A stretch of 64,000 nucleotides of DNA from CBDANW01 sp965197825 (GTDB lineage: Bacteria > Acidobacteriota > Vicinamibacteria > Marinacidobacterales > DATDRI01). Every line of letters begins with the position of its first letter. Position 1 is the stretch's first letter. Below are positions 1 to 7,965 of this stretch, one piece after another. A program made the position numbers and the translations under genes. The stretch is taken from NCBI GenBank assembly GCA_965197825.1, contig CBDANW010000002.1, positions 62,001-126,000 on the forward strand, given 5' to 3'. A model generated the notes under the pieces. It saw nothing but the letters and a program-made list of their open reading frames with translations, did not search any database and had not been told where the DNA came from.

Positions 1-160
1 ACTGGACTACAGGCCCGGACTGCCCTTGAGCACACGCTGGAGAGCGTAGTCAGCGCGCGAGGGAAGGTGCTGAGGACGAACTTCTCGGCGACCAGCCGAG
101 TAACGCGAGCGACCAAGCTGACTCAGGCTGCCTCTCGCCACTCGTATCGATGGTGCAGTC
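1..160. other. Left edge, no gene recognised
   Basis: No convincing coding frame or repeat was recognised here. The segment ends exactly where the first CGTCCTGTGCC element end begins, so it is either host flank or another decayed fragment. Confidence 0.4.
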
Positions 161-275
161 CCGTCCTGTGCCAAAACTCGGCCCTTTTGAAATGGGACTT
201 ATACCGTTAGATTGACAGAAACCGTAAGTCCTGGCGTTCTAATGATCCAGCTCGAACGGGCCGAATCATCCCCCA

Positions 276-336
276 TCTACATATAGTGGTTCCGCGTTTT
301 AGACCCTGACCACTACATCTTGGGGTTCAACCCTTC
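276..336 (+). ncRNA. Conserved 61 bp structured motif of elements A/B/C
   Basis: This stretch is identical in A and C (6432-6492) and inverted in B (26169-26229), while flanking DNA between A and C has diverged strongly. It can fold as TAGTGGT pairing with ACCACTA around an 18 nt loop, followed by a small GGGGTTCAACCC hairpin. It may be a small RNA, an untranslated leader, or a protein-binding site of the element. Function is unknown. Confidence 0.35.
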
Positions 337-474
337 GGTCAAGTCTTAATTTTCCTGTCAAATCTCCGTACGGTTCCCCGCGCTCGGTTAAGCTGCTGAT
401 TCCTCCGACGTGCCTTGCGGGAGAAGCTCGTTGCGAAGCTCCTCGACTTTCCTAGCGGCGAAGACATCCATCCT

Positions 475-1873
475 GGTCAAGTCTTAATTTTCCTGTCAAA
501 TCTCCGTACGGTTCCCCGCGCTCGGTTAAGCTGCTGATTCCTCCGACGTGCCTTGCGGGAGAAGCTCGTTGCGAAGCTCCTCGACTTTCCTAGCGGCGAA
601 GACATCCATCCTCACGCCGCGCCATTTGTTTGCGACGGCCAAGAGCACAGCGAACGAGAGTTTCATCGCGGCCTCCTCGGTGAAGAAGTGAGGAATGACC
701 TTTGTGCGACGTTTGTGCTCTCCGAACGTGCGCTCAAGTAGATTCGACGTGCGAAGCCTTTTGTGATGCGCCGCAGGAAGGCGTAGCGCCTGAAGACACG
801 CTTCGAGGGTCTCTTCCATGCACTTCATCGCGCTCGGGAATCGTTGACGGTACCGAGCGATCACCTCCCGACCCTTCTTCAGCCCTTGCTCGTAGCTGTT
901 CGCATGGAACGACTCAAGGATGGCCGCCTTGAGTTCGTCGCGCACTTCCTTCGGAGCCTTGCCCAGGATGTTCTCGAGGCGGTGCTTCTGGCAACGTTGC
1001 TTGAGGCTTCGAGGGAAGACCTCTGCGATCGCTTTGAGCACTCCAGGATTCCCGTCCGTCACGATGAGCAACGGCTCCCTCATTCCTCGGGCCACTATCT
1101 CCTGCAAGAACCCCTTCCAGTTCTCGTAGGATTCTCGGTTGCCGACACCGATATGAAGAAGAACTCGCGTCCCATCAGCGCGATAGCCGGTCGCAACGAG
1201 GATGGGCTCTTTTCTCTCCGCTCCTTGGTGGTAGCGCAGGTACGTGCCGTCGAGCTCGAGATACAACAGCTTCTCGTTCGAGAGATCCCGTTTTCGAAAC
1301 GCCTCGAAATCCTCCGACAGACACCGTGTGACCCGGCTCACCACCGACTTCGAGACACCCGTGCCGCTCAGCACGTCCGCGAACGTCGCCTCAATGTCAC
1401 GCGTCGACATCCCGTGGACGTACATCCGCGCGATCAGTTCATCGAGTTTCTCGGTCCGGCTCACGTAGGCGTCGAGAATCTTTGACTGAAACACCTTCTC
1501 TGTTTCTCGTACCCGCGGCACTTGCACCGTCACCGCTCCCTCGCCCGTGAGGACCCGATGCGACTCATACCCGTTGCGTCGTCCCTTCTCCTTCGTCGTT
1601 GCCGGAGCGTTCTCATAGTAGTTTCGACCCAACGCCTCCGTCACCTCGCGCTCCAACGCATATTGAAGCATCATCTGAGCTCCCGACCGGACGATCTCCG
1701 AGAGATTCATCTCCCCAAATACCAGTTGTTCCTCGAACTGCTTGAGCAATCGCTGACTCGGTAGTACCTTTCCCATGATGTATGGTTCTCCTTTTCTGTC
1801 CCCATGACGGGGACGGGTTTGAGCTTGGGGACCATACATCGTTTTTCTTTGACAGGAATCTTAAGACATCACC
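475..1873 (-). mobile_element. IS256-family copy 1 (1399 bp), nested in copy 2
   Basis: Complete element flanked by an 8 bp duplication TCCATCCT (467-474 and 1874-1881) created within the transposase gene of copy 2. This is the youngest event of the stack: surrounding element, then A, then IS256 copy 2, then copy 1. It shares the 1399 bp length and an Ile variant with copy 4, so the two probably belong to one sublineage. Confidence 0.95.
526..1776 (-). CDS. IS256-family transposase (copy 1)
   Basis: A 416-residue DDE transposase of the IS256/Transposase_mut family. Visible catalytic landmarks are the first Asp in LELDGTYLR, the second in IVTDGNPG, and the Glu in SNLLERTFGEHKRR; the GIGVGNRESYENW-like segment and the QRCQKHRLENIL stretch are typical of the family. 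The start chosen is the ATG after AAAAGGAGAACCATACATC, because the leader holds the only good ribosome-binding site. The leader can form a stem between GATGTATGGTTC and GAACCATACATC that covers this site. The protein matches copy 4 and is the form with Ile in FLQEIVARG. Confidence 0.95.
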   Translation of the reverse strand: MGKVLPSQRLLKQFEEQLVFGEMNLSEIVRSGAQMMLQYALEREVTEALGRNYYENAPATTKEKGRRNGYESHRVLTGEGAVTVQVPRVRETEKVFQSKILDAYVSRTEKLDELIARMYVHGMSTRDIEATFADVLSGTGVSKSVVSRVTRCLSEDFEAFRKRDLSNEKLLYLELDGTYLRYHQGAERKEPILVATGYRADGTRVLLHIGVGNRESYENWKGFLQEIVARGMREPLLIVTDGNPGVLKAIAEVFPRSLKQRCQKHRLENILGKAPKEVRDELKAAILESFHANSYEQGLKKGREVIARYRQRFPSAMKCMEETLEACLQALRLPAAHHKRLRTSNLLERTFGEHKRRTKVIPHFFTEEAAMKLSFAVLLAVANKWRGVRMDVFAARKVEELRNELLPQGTSEESAA

Positions 1874-3225
1874 TCCATCCTCACGCCGCGCCATTTGTTT
1901 GCGACGGCCAAGAGCACAGCGAACGAGAGTTTCATCGCGGCCTCCTCGGTGAAGAAGTGAGGAATGACCTTTGTGCGACGTTTGTGCTCTCCGAACGTGC
2001 GCTCAAGTAGATTCGACGTGCGAAGCCTTTTGTGATGCGCCGCAGGAAGGCGTAGCGCCTGAAGACACGCTTCGAGGGTCTCTTCCATGCACTTCATCGC
2101 GCTCGGGAATCGTTGACGGTACCGAGCGATCACCTCCCGACCCTTCTTCAGCCCTTGCTCGTAGCTGTTCGCATGGAACGACTCAAGGATGGCCGCCTTG
2201 AGTTCGTCGCGCACTTCCTTCGGAGTCTTGCCCAGGATGTTCTCGAGGCGGTGCTTCTGGCAACGTTGCTTGAGGCTTCGAGGGAAGACCTCTGCGATCG
2301 CTTTGAGCACTCCAGGATTCCCGTCCGTCACGATGAGCAACGGCTCCCTCATTCCTCGGGCCACCATCTCCTGCAAAAACCCCTTCCAGTTCTCGTAGGA
2401 TTCTCGGTTGCCGACACCGATATGAAGAAGAACTCGCGTCCCATCAGCGCGATAGCCGGTCGCAACGAGGATGGGCTCTTTCCTCTCCGCTCCTTGGTGG
2501 TAGCGCAGGTACGTGCCGTCGAGCTCGAGATACAACAGCTTCTCGTTCGAGAGATCCCGTTTTCGAAACGCCTCGAAATCCTCCGACAGACACCGTGTGA
2601 CCCGGCTCACCACCGACTTCGAGACACCCGTGCCGCTCAGCACGTCCGCGAACGTCGCCTCAATGTCACGCGTCGACATCCCGTGGACGTACATCCGCGC
2701 GATCAGTTCATCGAGTTTCTCGGTCCGGCTCACGTAGGCGTCGAGAATCTTTGACTGAAACACCTTCTCTGTCTCTCGTACCCGCGGCACTTGCACCGTT
2801 ACCGCTCCCTCGCCCGTGAGGACCCGATGCGACTCATACCCGTTGCGTCGTCCCTTCTCCTTCGTCGTTGCCGGAGCGTTCTCATAGTAGTTTCGACCCA
2901 ACGCCTCCGTCACCTCGCGCTCCAACGCATATTGAAGCATCATCTGAGCTCCCGACCGGACGATCTCCGAGAGATTCATCTCCCCAAATACCAGTTGTTC
3001 CTCGAACTGCTTGAGTAATCGCTGACTCGGTAGTACCTTTCCCATGATGTATGGTTCTCCTTTTCTGTCCCCATGACGGGGACGGGTTTTGAGCTTGGGG
3101 AACCATACATCGTTTTTCTTTGACAGGAATCTTAAGACATCACCCAACCCTTCCGCCAGAACTCGACCCCGACAGAGTAACCCCCTGGGGCCCTGTGGTA
3201 GTAGAATAAAGCCAGAAAAGAGGAA

Positions 3226-3250
3226 ACGCCCCGGCCAGCAACCGGGGCGT
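3226..3250 (-). terminator. Terminator-like hairpin inside element A
   Basis: ACGCCCCGG and CCGGGGCGT pair around a 7 nt loop. On the minus strand the stem is followed by a pyrimidine run (TTTCCTCTTTTC). The copy in element B lies at about 24662-24686 on the plus strand. Confidence 0.55.
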
Positions 3251-3370
3251 CTAAAACCGGCGGTGCCGCATGTACAAGAACAGCGCCGCCATAGAGGTTT
3301 CTAATGTTAGATCATATCATAGAAGTCTTTGGGAATGAGTTCATTATAAACCTTGAGCCTACTATAAAGT

Positions 3371-3544
3371 CTATTTGCAAACCGTATGAGACGATTCTTG
3401 ATCGTCTGCTGGCTGAGGGTCGGATTTCTGAATCTGAGCGCGAGGAGTTTCGTCAACAATCTCGACCCCCTCAGAAACATCCCGCACTACCAACCTGGAC
3501 AACTCAAAATCGCCGACGGTGATTACAATTGCTAGTTCTTTCAT
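3371..3544 (-). CDS. Small hypothetical protein of element A
   Basis: A 57-residue ORF beginning MKELAIVITVGDFELSRLVV. GGAGG lies about 11 nt upstream of this ATG; an in-frame upstream ATG would add six residues. The identical gene in element B lies at 24368-24541. I recognise no family. A reading frame on the opposite strand (3304-3522) has about equal length, so coding strand is uncertain; the ribosome-binding site favours this one. It is divergent from the 61-residue ORF at 3581. Confidence 0.4.
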   Translation of the reverse strand: MKELAIVITVGDFELSRLVVRDVSEGVEIVDETPRAQIQKSDPQPADDQESSHTVCK

Positions 3545-3580
3545 AGCTTTCCATTCCTCCATAGGGGGTAGAATAGCACG

Positions 3581-3766
3581 ATGAGCAAGCGACCAGATTA
3601 CGGAGACGCTACGCCCGAAGACCTAGCCCTGGCGCTGATTCGGCCTAAGAACGCTAGCTGGTACGCGCGCCGGAAGGCAAGCCGTTGTCCGCAACCAGCT
3701 CTCGATACATCAGACGCTTCCCAATCAGACCAGGGCCACGATGACCAGCGGATCAAGTCTAGGTAG
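3581..3766 (+). CDS. Small hypothetical protein of element A
   Basis: A 61-residue ORF starting MSKRPDYGDATPEDLALALI. The N-terminal 20 residues look protein-like; the Arg/Ser-rich tail may be a poor continuation. TAGAAT lies just upstream of the start and could be a -10 box. An identical copy lies at 24146-24331 in element B. No known domain was recognised. Confidence 0.35.
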   Translation: MSKRPDYGDATPEDLALALIRPKNASWYARRKASRCPQPALDTSDASQSDQGHDDQRIKSR

Positions 3767-4072
3767 CGCAAGCGCTCATACCCACGACACCGCAACATGT
3801 AGTAAAGTGCGAGAGCACAAGATGTAGTGGTTCTGGGAATCGCTGTCAATCTAACGGTATAAGTCCCTTTGAAATAGGCCATAAATCAGCAACTTAGTGT
3901 CTGTGTTTGCGACCGGGCCAAGGGCCGTGGGCTTTACAATCGTCTTGGGCGGGCGGGTCGTCACCATGCAGATGACCACCTAGTCGAGAGCGAATATCGA
4001 AGCGTGTTCCTGAAGCTGTTTCCACGCTACGCCGGTCGAGCCCGCCGAGGGGCTACCGTCGCCGGCGACCAT

Positions 4073-5217
4073 CTACGCGGCACGGCAGTAGTAGTTGAGA
4101 ATGCCCCCAAGTCGCTCTCGCGGCACGATGGGGCCAGCGTCATTCGCGCTTGCCGGCAGAGGTGTGAGGAGCTCGTTGCCGAGACCTTGGTGGTTCCGTT
4201 CTGTGTGATAGTGCACTACGTATTCGGTTACCGCTGTGCGCAGGTGTCGCTCACTGAGAGGTACGAAGCGGTCGAGACACTCTCGACGTATGGAGAGAAC
4301 GAATCTTTCCGCATATGCGTTCAGATTCGGACTATTGGCGGGAAGGCGCAGGGGCTTCACGCCTGAATCTCTCAACAGCCCACGTACCGCCTCGGTGAAT
4401 AGCGGGTCCCGGTCGTGGATGAGGTATCGCTTGCCAAGGAGGAAACCATCCCACATGTCCGTGAGGTTTCTTGCCACCTGCTTCATCCACTCCCCGTTTG
4501 GGTCCGACGTTATCCCACCGATGCACACGCAGCGAGTGGCGATATCGATGACAAACAGGACATGGTAGCGGACGAGCCCGAACGGGTTCACAACCTCGAC
4601 GGTGAACAGGTCTGTCGCAGCGATGGCGCCCCAATGAGCCTTGATGAAGGTGCTCCACGACATGCTCTTGCCCCGCTCCGGGGCAGGCGCGATACCGTGC
4701 TCGGCGAGGATCCTCTTGATAGTGTTGCGTCCGAGTTCATGTCCTAGGTTCTTGAGTGCGCCCCGCAGGCACGTATATCCCCACGTCGGGTTCTCCTGCG
4801 CCACGCGCACAATGAGCTCACGGATGTCCTTCGCCGTCGGAGGTCGGCCTGGGCTCCGGTTCTTGCTGCCATCGTACTTGGCTGCGATGAGGTGGGGTAC
4901 CAGCGCAGAAGCGTAGCGGGTGTGGCAACGGAGGCAATCTGGGCCAGCGCCTCGCGGCCTAAAGCCTGGGCCTTGACGGCGAGCCTACGACGGTCGTCGT
5001 CAGAGAGCTTGAGACGCTTGCCCCGAAGCCCGGCTTGGAGCACACGGTTCTCCTCTTGCTGGTAGTCGATCACATCCTGCTGCTGGCGGTTGACCCAGCC
5101 AGCCAGAACGAGCAGTAGGAATTGCGCGTGGTACGTCATCATGGATCTGAAGATAACACCCTCGGGCCAGACGATTGTAAAGCCCACGGCCCACGGCCCG
5201 GTCGCAAACACAGACAC
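4073..5217 (-). pseudogene. rve-type (integrase core) transposase, frameshifted
   Basis: Two overlapping frames together make one DDE transposase. The N-terminal part (to about 4895) includes MMTYHAQFLLLV and a helical region, and ends ATLLRWY. The C-terminal part starts LIAAKYDGSKNRSPGRPP and contains the catalytic Asp in AATDLFTVEV, Asp in LIHDRDPLF and Glu in NAYAERFV, with the conserved ERNHQGLGN near the end. Joining requires one extra base near 4893-4898, so a 1 bp deletion is the simplest reading. Programmed frameshifting is less likely because no slippery run is visible. It belongs to the element at 161-5273. Confidence 0.8.
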
Positions 5218-5273
5218 TAAGCTGCTGATTTATGGCCTATTTCAAAAGGGCCGAGTTTTGGCACAGGACGGGG

Positions 5274-5395
5274 TATACACGAATTCGCGGTGCCCTCTCG
5301 AATCTCGGCCATATCGTAGCCAGGAGCACCATCGCAAGTATTCTGCGGGAACACGGCATCGAGCCCGCGCCGCTTAGGGCTTCCGCTTTAACCGA
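5274..5395 (+). pseudogene. rve transposase fragment
   Basis: The frame reads YTRIRGALSNLGHIVARSTI and continues to LREHGIEPAP. It matches the HTH-to-catalytic linker of integrase-core transposases, but is a different lineage from the gene at 4073-5217. It abuts the outer end of the neighbouring element at 5273 and has no start or catalytic core. Confidence 0.65.
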
Positions 5396-5416
5396 AGCAT
5401 ACTCAGAGGAAAATCT

Positions 5417-6049
5417 TCAGTAGCAATCATCGAACCAATCACGAGCAATCGGAATGAACGAGTTGACGGCCGCGCCAAGTTGAGCACCCATCGCGGGTGA
5501 CGCCGCGTAGACCTTTTTCCCCTGGTTCCGAACGGCCTCCACTGCCGGCGTAAAGTCACCGTCCGCCGAAAGTAGGTAGGCAGCGTCGAACTCATTTCGT
5601 TCCGACATGACTACCATATCAACGGCAATCATCACGTCAACAGCCTTCTCCACGAACGTTGTGGTATGTTGGCGATCCTTCGCAATCTGGTGCAATTCTT
5701 GGTACACTCGCGAATCGATTCTTGTTGGAAGATTTGCAAGGTATCGCTGTAGCTCGTTCGCGGCCGGATCCTCAATGGATCGCGATTCCAACCGTCCAAG
5801 GTGAGTACTAATACGGCTGTCCGTTGCGAGGAGACCGGCTAGGAAGCGTCGTTGTTCAGCGTACAAGGTACTATTACTCGTTTGCGGAACGCGACCGATG
5901 TAGTAGCGCGTGCCAACCCACTGCCTTGGGCCGAGCAACTTCTTAGAGATTTTGCCGTAATCGAGTCCTCCAGGGTTACGAATGCGGATGCCTACGATTG
6001 AGTGGTACCAGTTGTTTCCGTCAATGAAAACAGTGGCTCGATCAGTCAT
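5417..6049 (-). CDS. NYN-domain (PIN-like) putative ribonuclease
   Basis: The 210-residue protein has the NYN/DUF88 layout: TVFIDGNNWY at residues 7-16 (first acidic site), KAVDVMIAVDMV around residue 135 (second), and YLLSADGDFTPAVEAV around 158 (third), followed by GKKVYAAS. These acidic residues form the metal site of the PIN-like fold, whose characterised members cleave RNA. The gene stands alone, intact, between transposon remnants. A strong terminator-like hairpin ends about 16 nt upstream of the start (see 6066-6110), and no clear Shine-Dalgarno sequence precedes the ATG. The target is unknown. Confidence 0.85.
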   Translation of the reverse strand: MTDRATVFIDGNNWYHSIVGIRIRNPGGLDYGKISKKLLGPRQWVGTRYYIGRVPQTSNSTLYAEQRRFLAGLLATDSRISTHLGRLESRSIEDPAANELQRYLANLPTRIDSRVYQELHQIAKDRQHTTTFVEKAVDVMIAVDMVVMSERNEFDAAYLLSADGDFTPAVEAVRNQGKKVYAASPAMGAQLGAAVNSFIPIARDWFDDCY

Positions 6050-6065
6050 AAGGAAAAGGAGGAAA

Positions 6066-6110
6066 GAAAAACCCCGGCGTGTGAGTTCGTGAGGAACTCA
6101 GACCCCGGGG
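6066..6110 (-). terminator. Terminator-like leader hairpin before the NYN gene
   Basis: On the minus strand a 17 bp stem with two mismatches (CCCCGGGGTCTGAGTTC against GAACTCACACGCCGGGG, 5 nt loop) is followed by TTTTT and a CTTTCCTCCTTTTCC tract, and then the NYN start codon. It may insulate the gene from incoming transcription or act as an attenuator. A similar arrangement precedes the second NYN gene at 23391. Confidence 0.65.
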
Positions 6111-6318
6111 GTGTCAACACCCTTCCCCCGTAGGGGCTGGGCGAATCTCTTAATACAATAGCATATATAAAATGTCAACAACCTGACGAGAAGAACGGAG
6201 CATCGAAGGCCACCGATCTAGGACTTCCGCCCGCCGGTACTGTCAAGCTGGCGTTACCCGACCGAGCTGGTAGCGTTGAATTATGGTATCTGCTCAAATC
6301 ACGCGGCACACGTTACCG
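6111..6318. other. Intergenic, AT-richer, no gene seen
   Basis: Contains an AT-rich run (ATAGCATATATAAAATG near 6160) that could hold a promoter for the minus-strand NYN transcript. No coding frame is supported. It ends at the element end at 6319. Confidence 0.35.
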
Positions 6319-6350
6319 CGTCCTGTGCCAAAACTCGGCCCTTTTGAAAT
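6319..6350 (+). repeat. CGTCCTGTGCC element end, split by element C
   Basis: The end runs to the TTTGAAAT target of element C and resumes at 7098. After about 40 bp the resumed sequence diverges, so the far end of this element is missing. Confidence 0.7.
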
Positions 6351-6630
6351 GGGACTTATAACGATTGATTGACAATGTTAGTAACCCCTTGCGTTTGAGC
6401 AGCTTATCAAAGACACCCCAATCATCCCACCTCTACATATAGTGGTTCCGCGTTTTAGACCCTGACCACTACATCTTGGGGTTCAACCCTTCCCGCTGAA
6501 TACAACACCCGCACGGGAAATAGGCGGGAAATTGGCAGAGCCTCGAAAAGCTACTTGGTTAGCGTAGAATAGGCCGAAATGCTAGAATGAGTCCCGCTGG
6601 GGTTGCTCCTGACGGAAGGGAGGTGCCTCA

Positions 6631-6684
6631 ATGAAGAGAATCGGTTCCGGACTGCTAGGTTCAGTAAACCCCGATTTAACGTGA
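6631..6684 (+). CDS. Possible 17-residue peptide in element C
   Basis: ATG follows GGGAGGTGCCTCA, a strong ribosome-binding site at good spacing, and encodes MKRIGSGLLGSVNPDLT. The stop codon overlaps the first base pairs of a perfect 16 bp hairpin (6683-6721). It could be a leader peptide or small peptide, or chance. Confidence 0.35.
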   Translation: MKRIGSGLLGSVNPDLT

Positions 6685-6721
6685 CTGGGGGCAACGGACC
6701 ATCAATCCGTTGCCCCCAGTC
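6683..6721 (+). terminator. Perfect 16 bp hairpin
   Basis: GACTGGGGGCAACGGA pairs exactly with TCCGTTGCCCCCAGTC around a 7 nt loop. The following bases (TTAAACC) are a weak U-tract, so it may be a terminator or another structured element. Confidence 0.55.
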
Positions 6722-7189
6722 TTAAACCAGGACTGAGATAAATCTCAGTTGGGTTCAACTCCAGCACGTACTATAGGCGTGAATCTATGTCACACTGTTT
6801 CCATAAAAGTCAAGACTTCCCTGCTTTCGGGCTTACGCGATGAGGTCCTTGTAGCGCAATCGCTTGCCGTCCATGCCGGACCAGCGGCCACGACGACCAT
6901 CTGAGCCAGAGTGTCCTCGTCCCTGACGTTGTGCTTTACCCCGCGAACTCGTTCACGTATCGCTGAGCACCTCCATCCCCGGCGCACCCTAGGGTAGCGC
7001 AAGCTTCATACCCCCGACACCGCAACATGTAGTAAAGTGCGAGAGCACAAGATGTGGTGGTTTGAGAAATGCCTGTCAATCAATCGTTATAAGTCCCTTT
7101 GAAATAGCCCATGAATCAACAGCTTAAGTGTACGCCGGTGAGCTAAGCCGAGGTGCAAAGCTCGTATTGTGCAAATAGTACGTCGAGTT

Positions 7190-7440
7190 CGACGCCCGTC
7201 ACATGCTGCTCGTGACATTTCCCTGTTCTTCCAGAGCGATTCCCTGTTCGCCTATTTCAAATTCCCTGTTCGGTCATCTCAAATTCCCTGTTATTTCGGA
7301 ACAGGGAATTGCCATCTAACCATTTGAGATACAGATGGTTACCACGTCAAAAACGGTCCGATCAGCCTCAAAAATAGCCCAAATTCCCTGTTAATTCCCT
7401 GTTTTTCCCTGTTATTGATGGTTTCCAGCCGAGACCGGAT
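7190..7440 (+). repeat. TTCCCTGTT iteron block, copy 1
   Basis: Eight copies of TTCCCTGTT, one inverted, spaced irregularly within about 230 bp and ending at ATTGATGGTTTCCAGCC. Related blocks lie at 48361-48600 and, inverted, at 62640-62885. A shorter relative with one copy follows the recombinase fragments at about 18950 and 34270, so the block probably belonged to the 3' side of a recombinase-encoding element. Confidence 0.75.
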
Positions 7441-7920
7441 CGCTACAAACTGTGCCATCCGCCACCCAGTCTGGCCAATTGTGGCACTGCAGAGACGGGT
7501 GAGATTTTTCGCGCGGTTGGCGGGGTTTTGCAGGGGTAGGTGTCACCAGAGACGCGCTAGAAGGGCTGAAGAGGCCTCATTTTCGGTTTTGGTCTCTAAT
7601 CTCGATTTTCGAGTGCCACGTTTGCGCCAAAGGGGGGAGCGGGTCGCTGACAGGGCCGTGCAGCGTCGGTGCTTGCGCTGTCTACTGTTGGTGATGTGTA
7701 CGCATCCCTTTGCAAAAGAGGCGCTTACGCTCCATTTAGCGCGCAGCGAAGGTCACGAGCGCTATTTTGGCTGTAACTTAATGCACCGTAAAGTCTTAGC
7801 GTCATCTCACCAACACTTGATGGCGGAAGCACCTGAGCGCGAACAAACGACGAATCATGCAGGCATGGTCCCGGCAGACCGGAGACCGAGCAAGTTCGGG
7901 GCGCGCGGATGAATAAATAG
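7441..7920 (+). repeat. Mosaic of dispersed repeats, no intact gene
   Basis: Bases 7441-7650 recur at 34965-35190 and, inverted, at 62465-62670. Bases 7670-7850 recur inverted at 42718-42885. The last part (7838-7915) is the reversed 5' end of an rve element whose end reads CCTGTGCCTTCTATTTATTC. The open frame across this stretch is a chance fusion of repeats. Confidence 0.6.
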
Positions 7921-7965
7921 AAGGCACAGGCCGACCAGCGAAGCGTCGCCGTAACGTTCGCTACC

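Larger units (their letters stand above)
388..3045 (-). pseudogene. IS256 transposase, copy 2, disrupted
   Basis: The N-terminal 388 codons lie at 1882-3045 and the last codons at 388-474. Copy 1 interrupts the frame near the C-terminus, after the residues ...GVRMDV. Nearly all of the DDE core is intact, so a truncated protein could still be made. It differs from the other copies at one residue (T for A in ILGKTPKEV). Confidence 0.9.
337..3144 (-). mobile_element. IS256-family copy 2, split by copy 1
   Basis: The ends are GGTCAAGTCTTAATTTTCCT on the left and the complement of GGTGATGTCTTAAGATTCCT on the right, an imperfect inverted repeat of about 26 bp. A 9 bp target duplication CAACCCTTC lies at 328-336 and 3145-3153. 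Removing copy 1 and its duplication gives 1401 bp, the size of the intact copies. It sits at the same position and with the same duplication (inverted) as copy 5 in element B, so both derive from one insertion into the element. Confidence 0.9.
194..3867 (+). mobile_element. Element A: non-autonomous TIR element carrying IS256
   Basis: Perfect 25 bp terminal inverted repeats begin GGGACTTATACCGTTAGA. The flanks are an 8 bp duplication TTTGAAAT (186-193 and 3868-3875) lying inside the end of the surrounding element. Without IS256 it is about 857 bp. It holds a conserved structured motif (276-336), a terminator-like hairpin (3226-3250), two small divergent ORFs and a subterminal hairpin GTGCGAGAGCAC flanked by ATGTAGT direct repeats. 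No transposase is encoded. The TIR style and 8 bp duplication would suit mobilisation by an IS1595-like enzyme; that is inference. Element B (24045-26311) has the same length once the nested IS256 copy is removed. Confidence 0.75.
161..5273 (-). mobile_element. rve-transposase insertion sequence with long terminal inverted repeats, heavily nested
   Basis: The two ends are inverted copies of about 105 bp that start CGTCCTGTGCCAAAACTCGG and continue, nearly identically, past TTTGAAAT and AATCAGCAGCTTAG. The left copy is split by element A (194-3867). The right copy lies at about 5165-5273, and the frameshifted transposase at 4073-5217 starts inside it. This is the only member in the window that still carries most of a transposase, so it is the likely parent of the many short elements with the same ends. 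No target duplication could be matched, which suggests later rearrangement. Confidence 0.75.
6351..7097 (+). mobile_element. Element C: divergent 747 bp relative of element A
   Basis: Perfect 24 bp terminal inverted repeats begin GGGACTTATAACGATTGA, and the flanking duplication TTTGAAAT (6343-6350 and 7098-7105) is the same as for A and B. Both TIRs differ from A's at the same positions, so the two ends co-vary. Shared with A are the 61 bp motif (6432-6492) and the right-hand 110 bp with its ATGTAGT/GTGCGAGAGCAC hairpin. The middle is different and holds a 17-codon ORF with a perfect hairpin. Confidence 0.75.

Noticed and set aside
844..1485. 213-residue ORF antisense to every IS256 transposase
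   Set aside because: It is conserved only because the transposase is; composition is Arg/Leu/His-rich with no start context, and it is a mirror frame of the DDE gene.
3304..3522. 72-residue ORF in element A on the plus strand
   Set aside because: It overlaps antisense the 57-residue ORF that has a good ribosome-binding site, and its C-terminal half is low-complexity. I kept the minus-strand ORF, at low confidence.
4236..4568. Several 100-110 residue frames over the rve transposase
   Set aside because: All are shadows of the frameshifted DDE gene.
6700..6780. tRNA-like GGTTCAACTCC sequence in element C and GGGGTTCAACCC in the 61 bp motif
   Set aside because: No acceptor, D or anticodon arm can be formed around either; the T-arm resemblance is superficial.
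7190..7440. Possible CRISPR array from repeated TTCCCTGTT
   Set aside because: Repeats are only 9 bp, irregularly spaced, include an inverted copy, and the spacers are the same in all three blocks. No cas genes are present.
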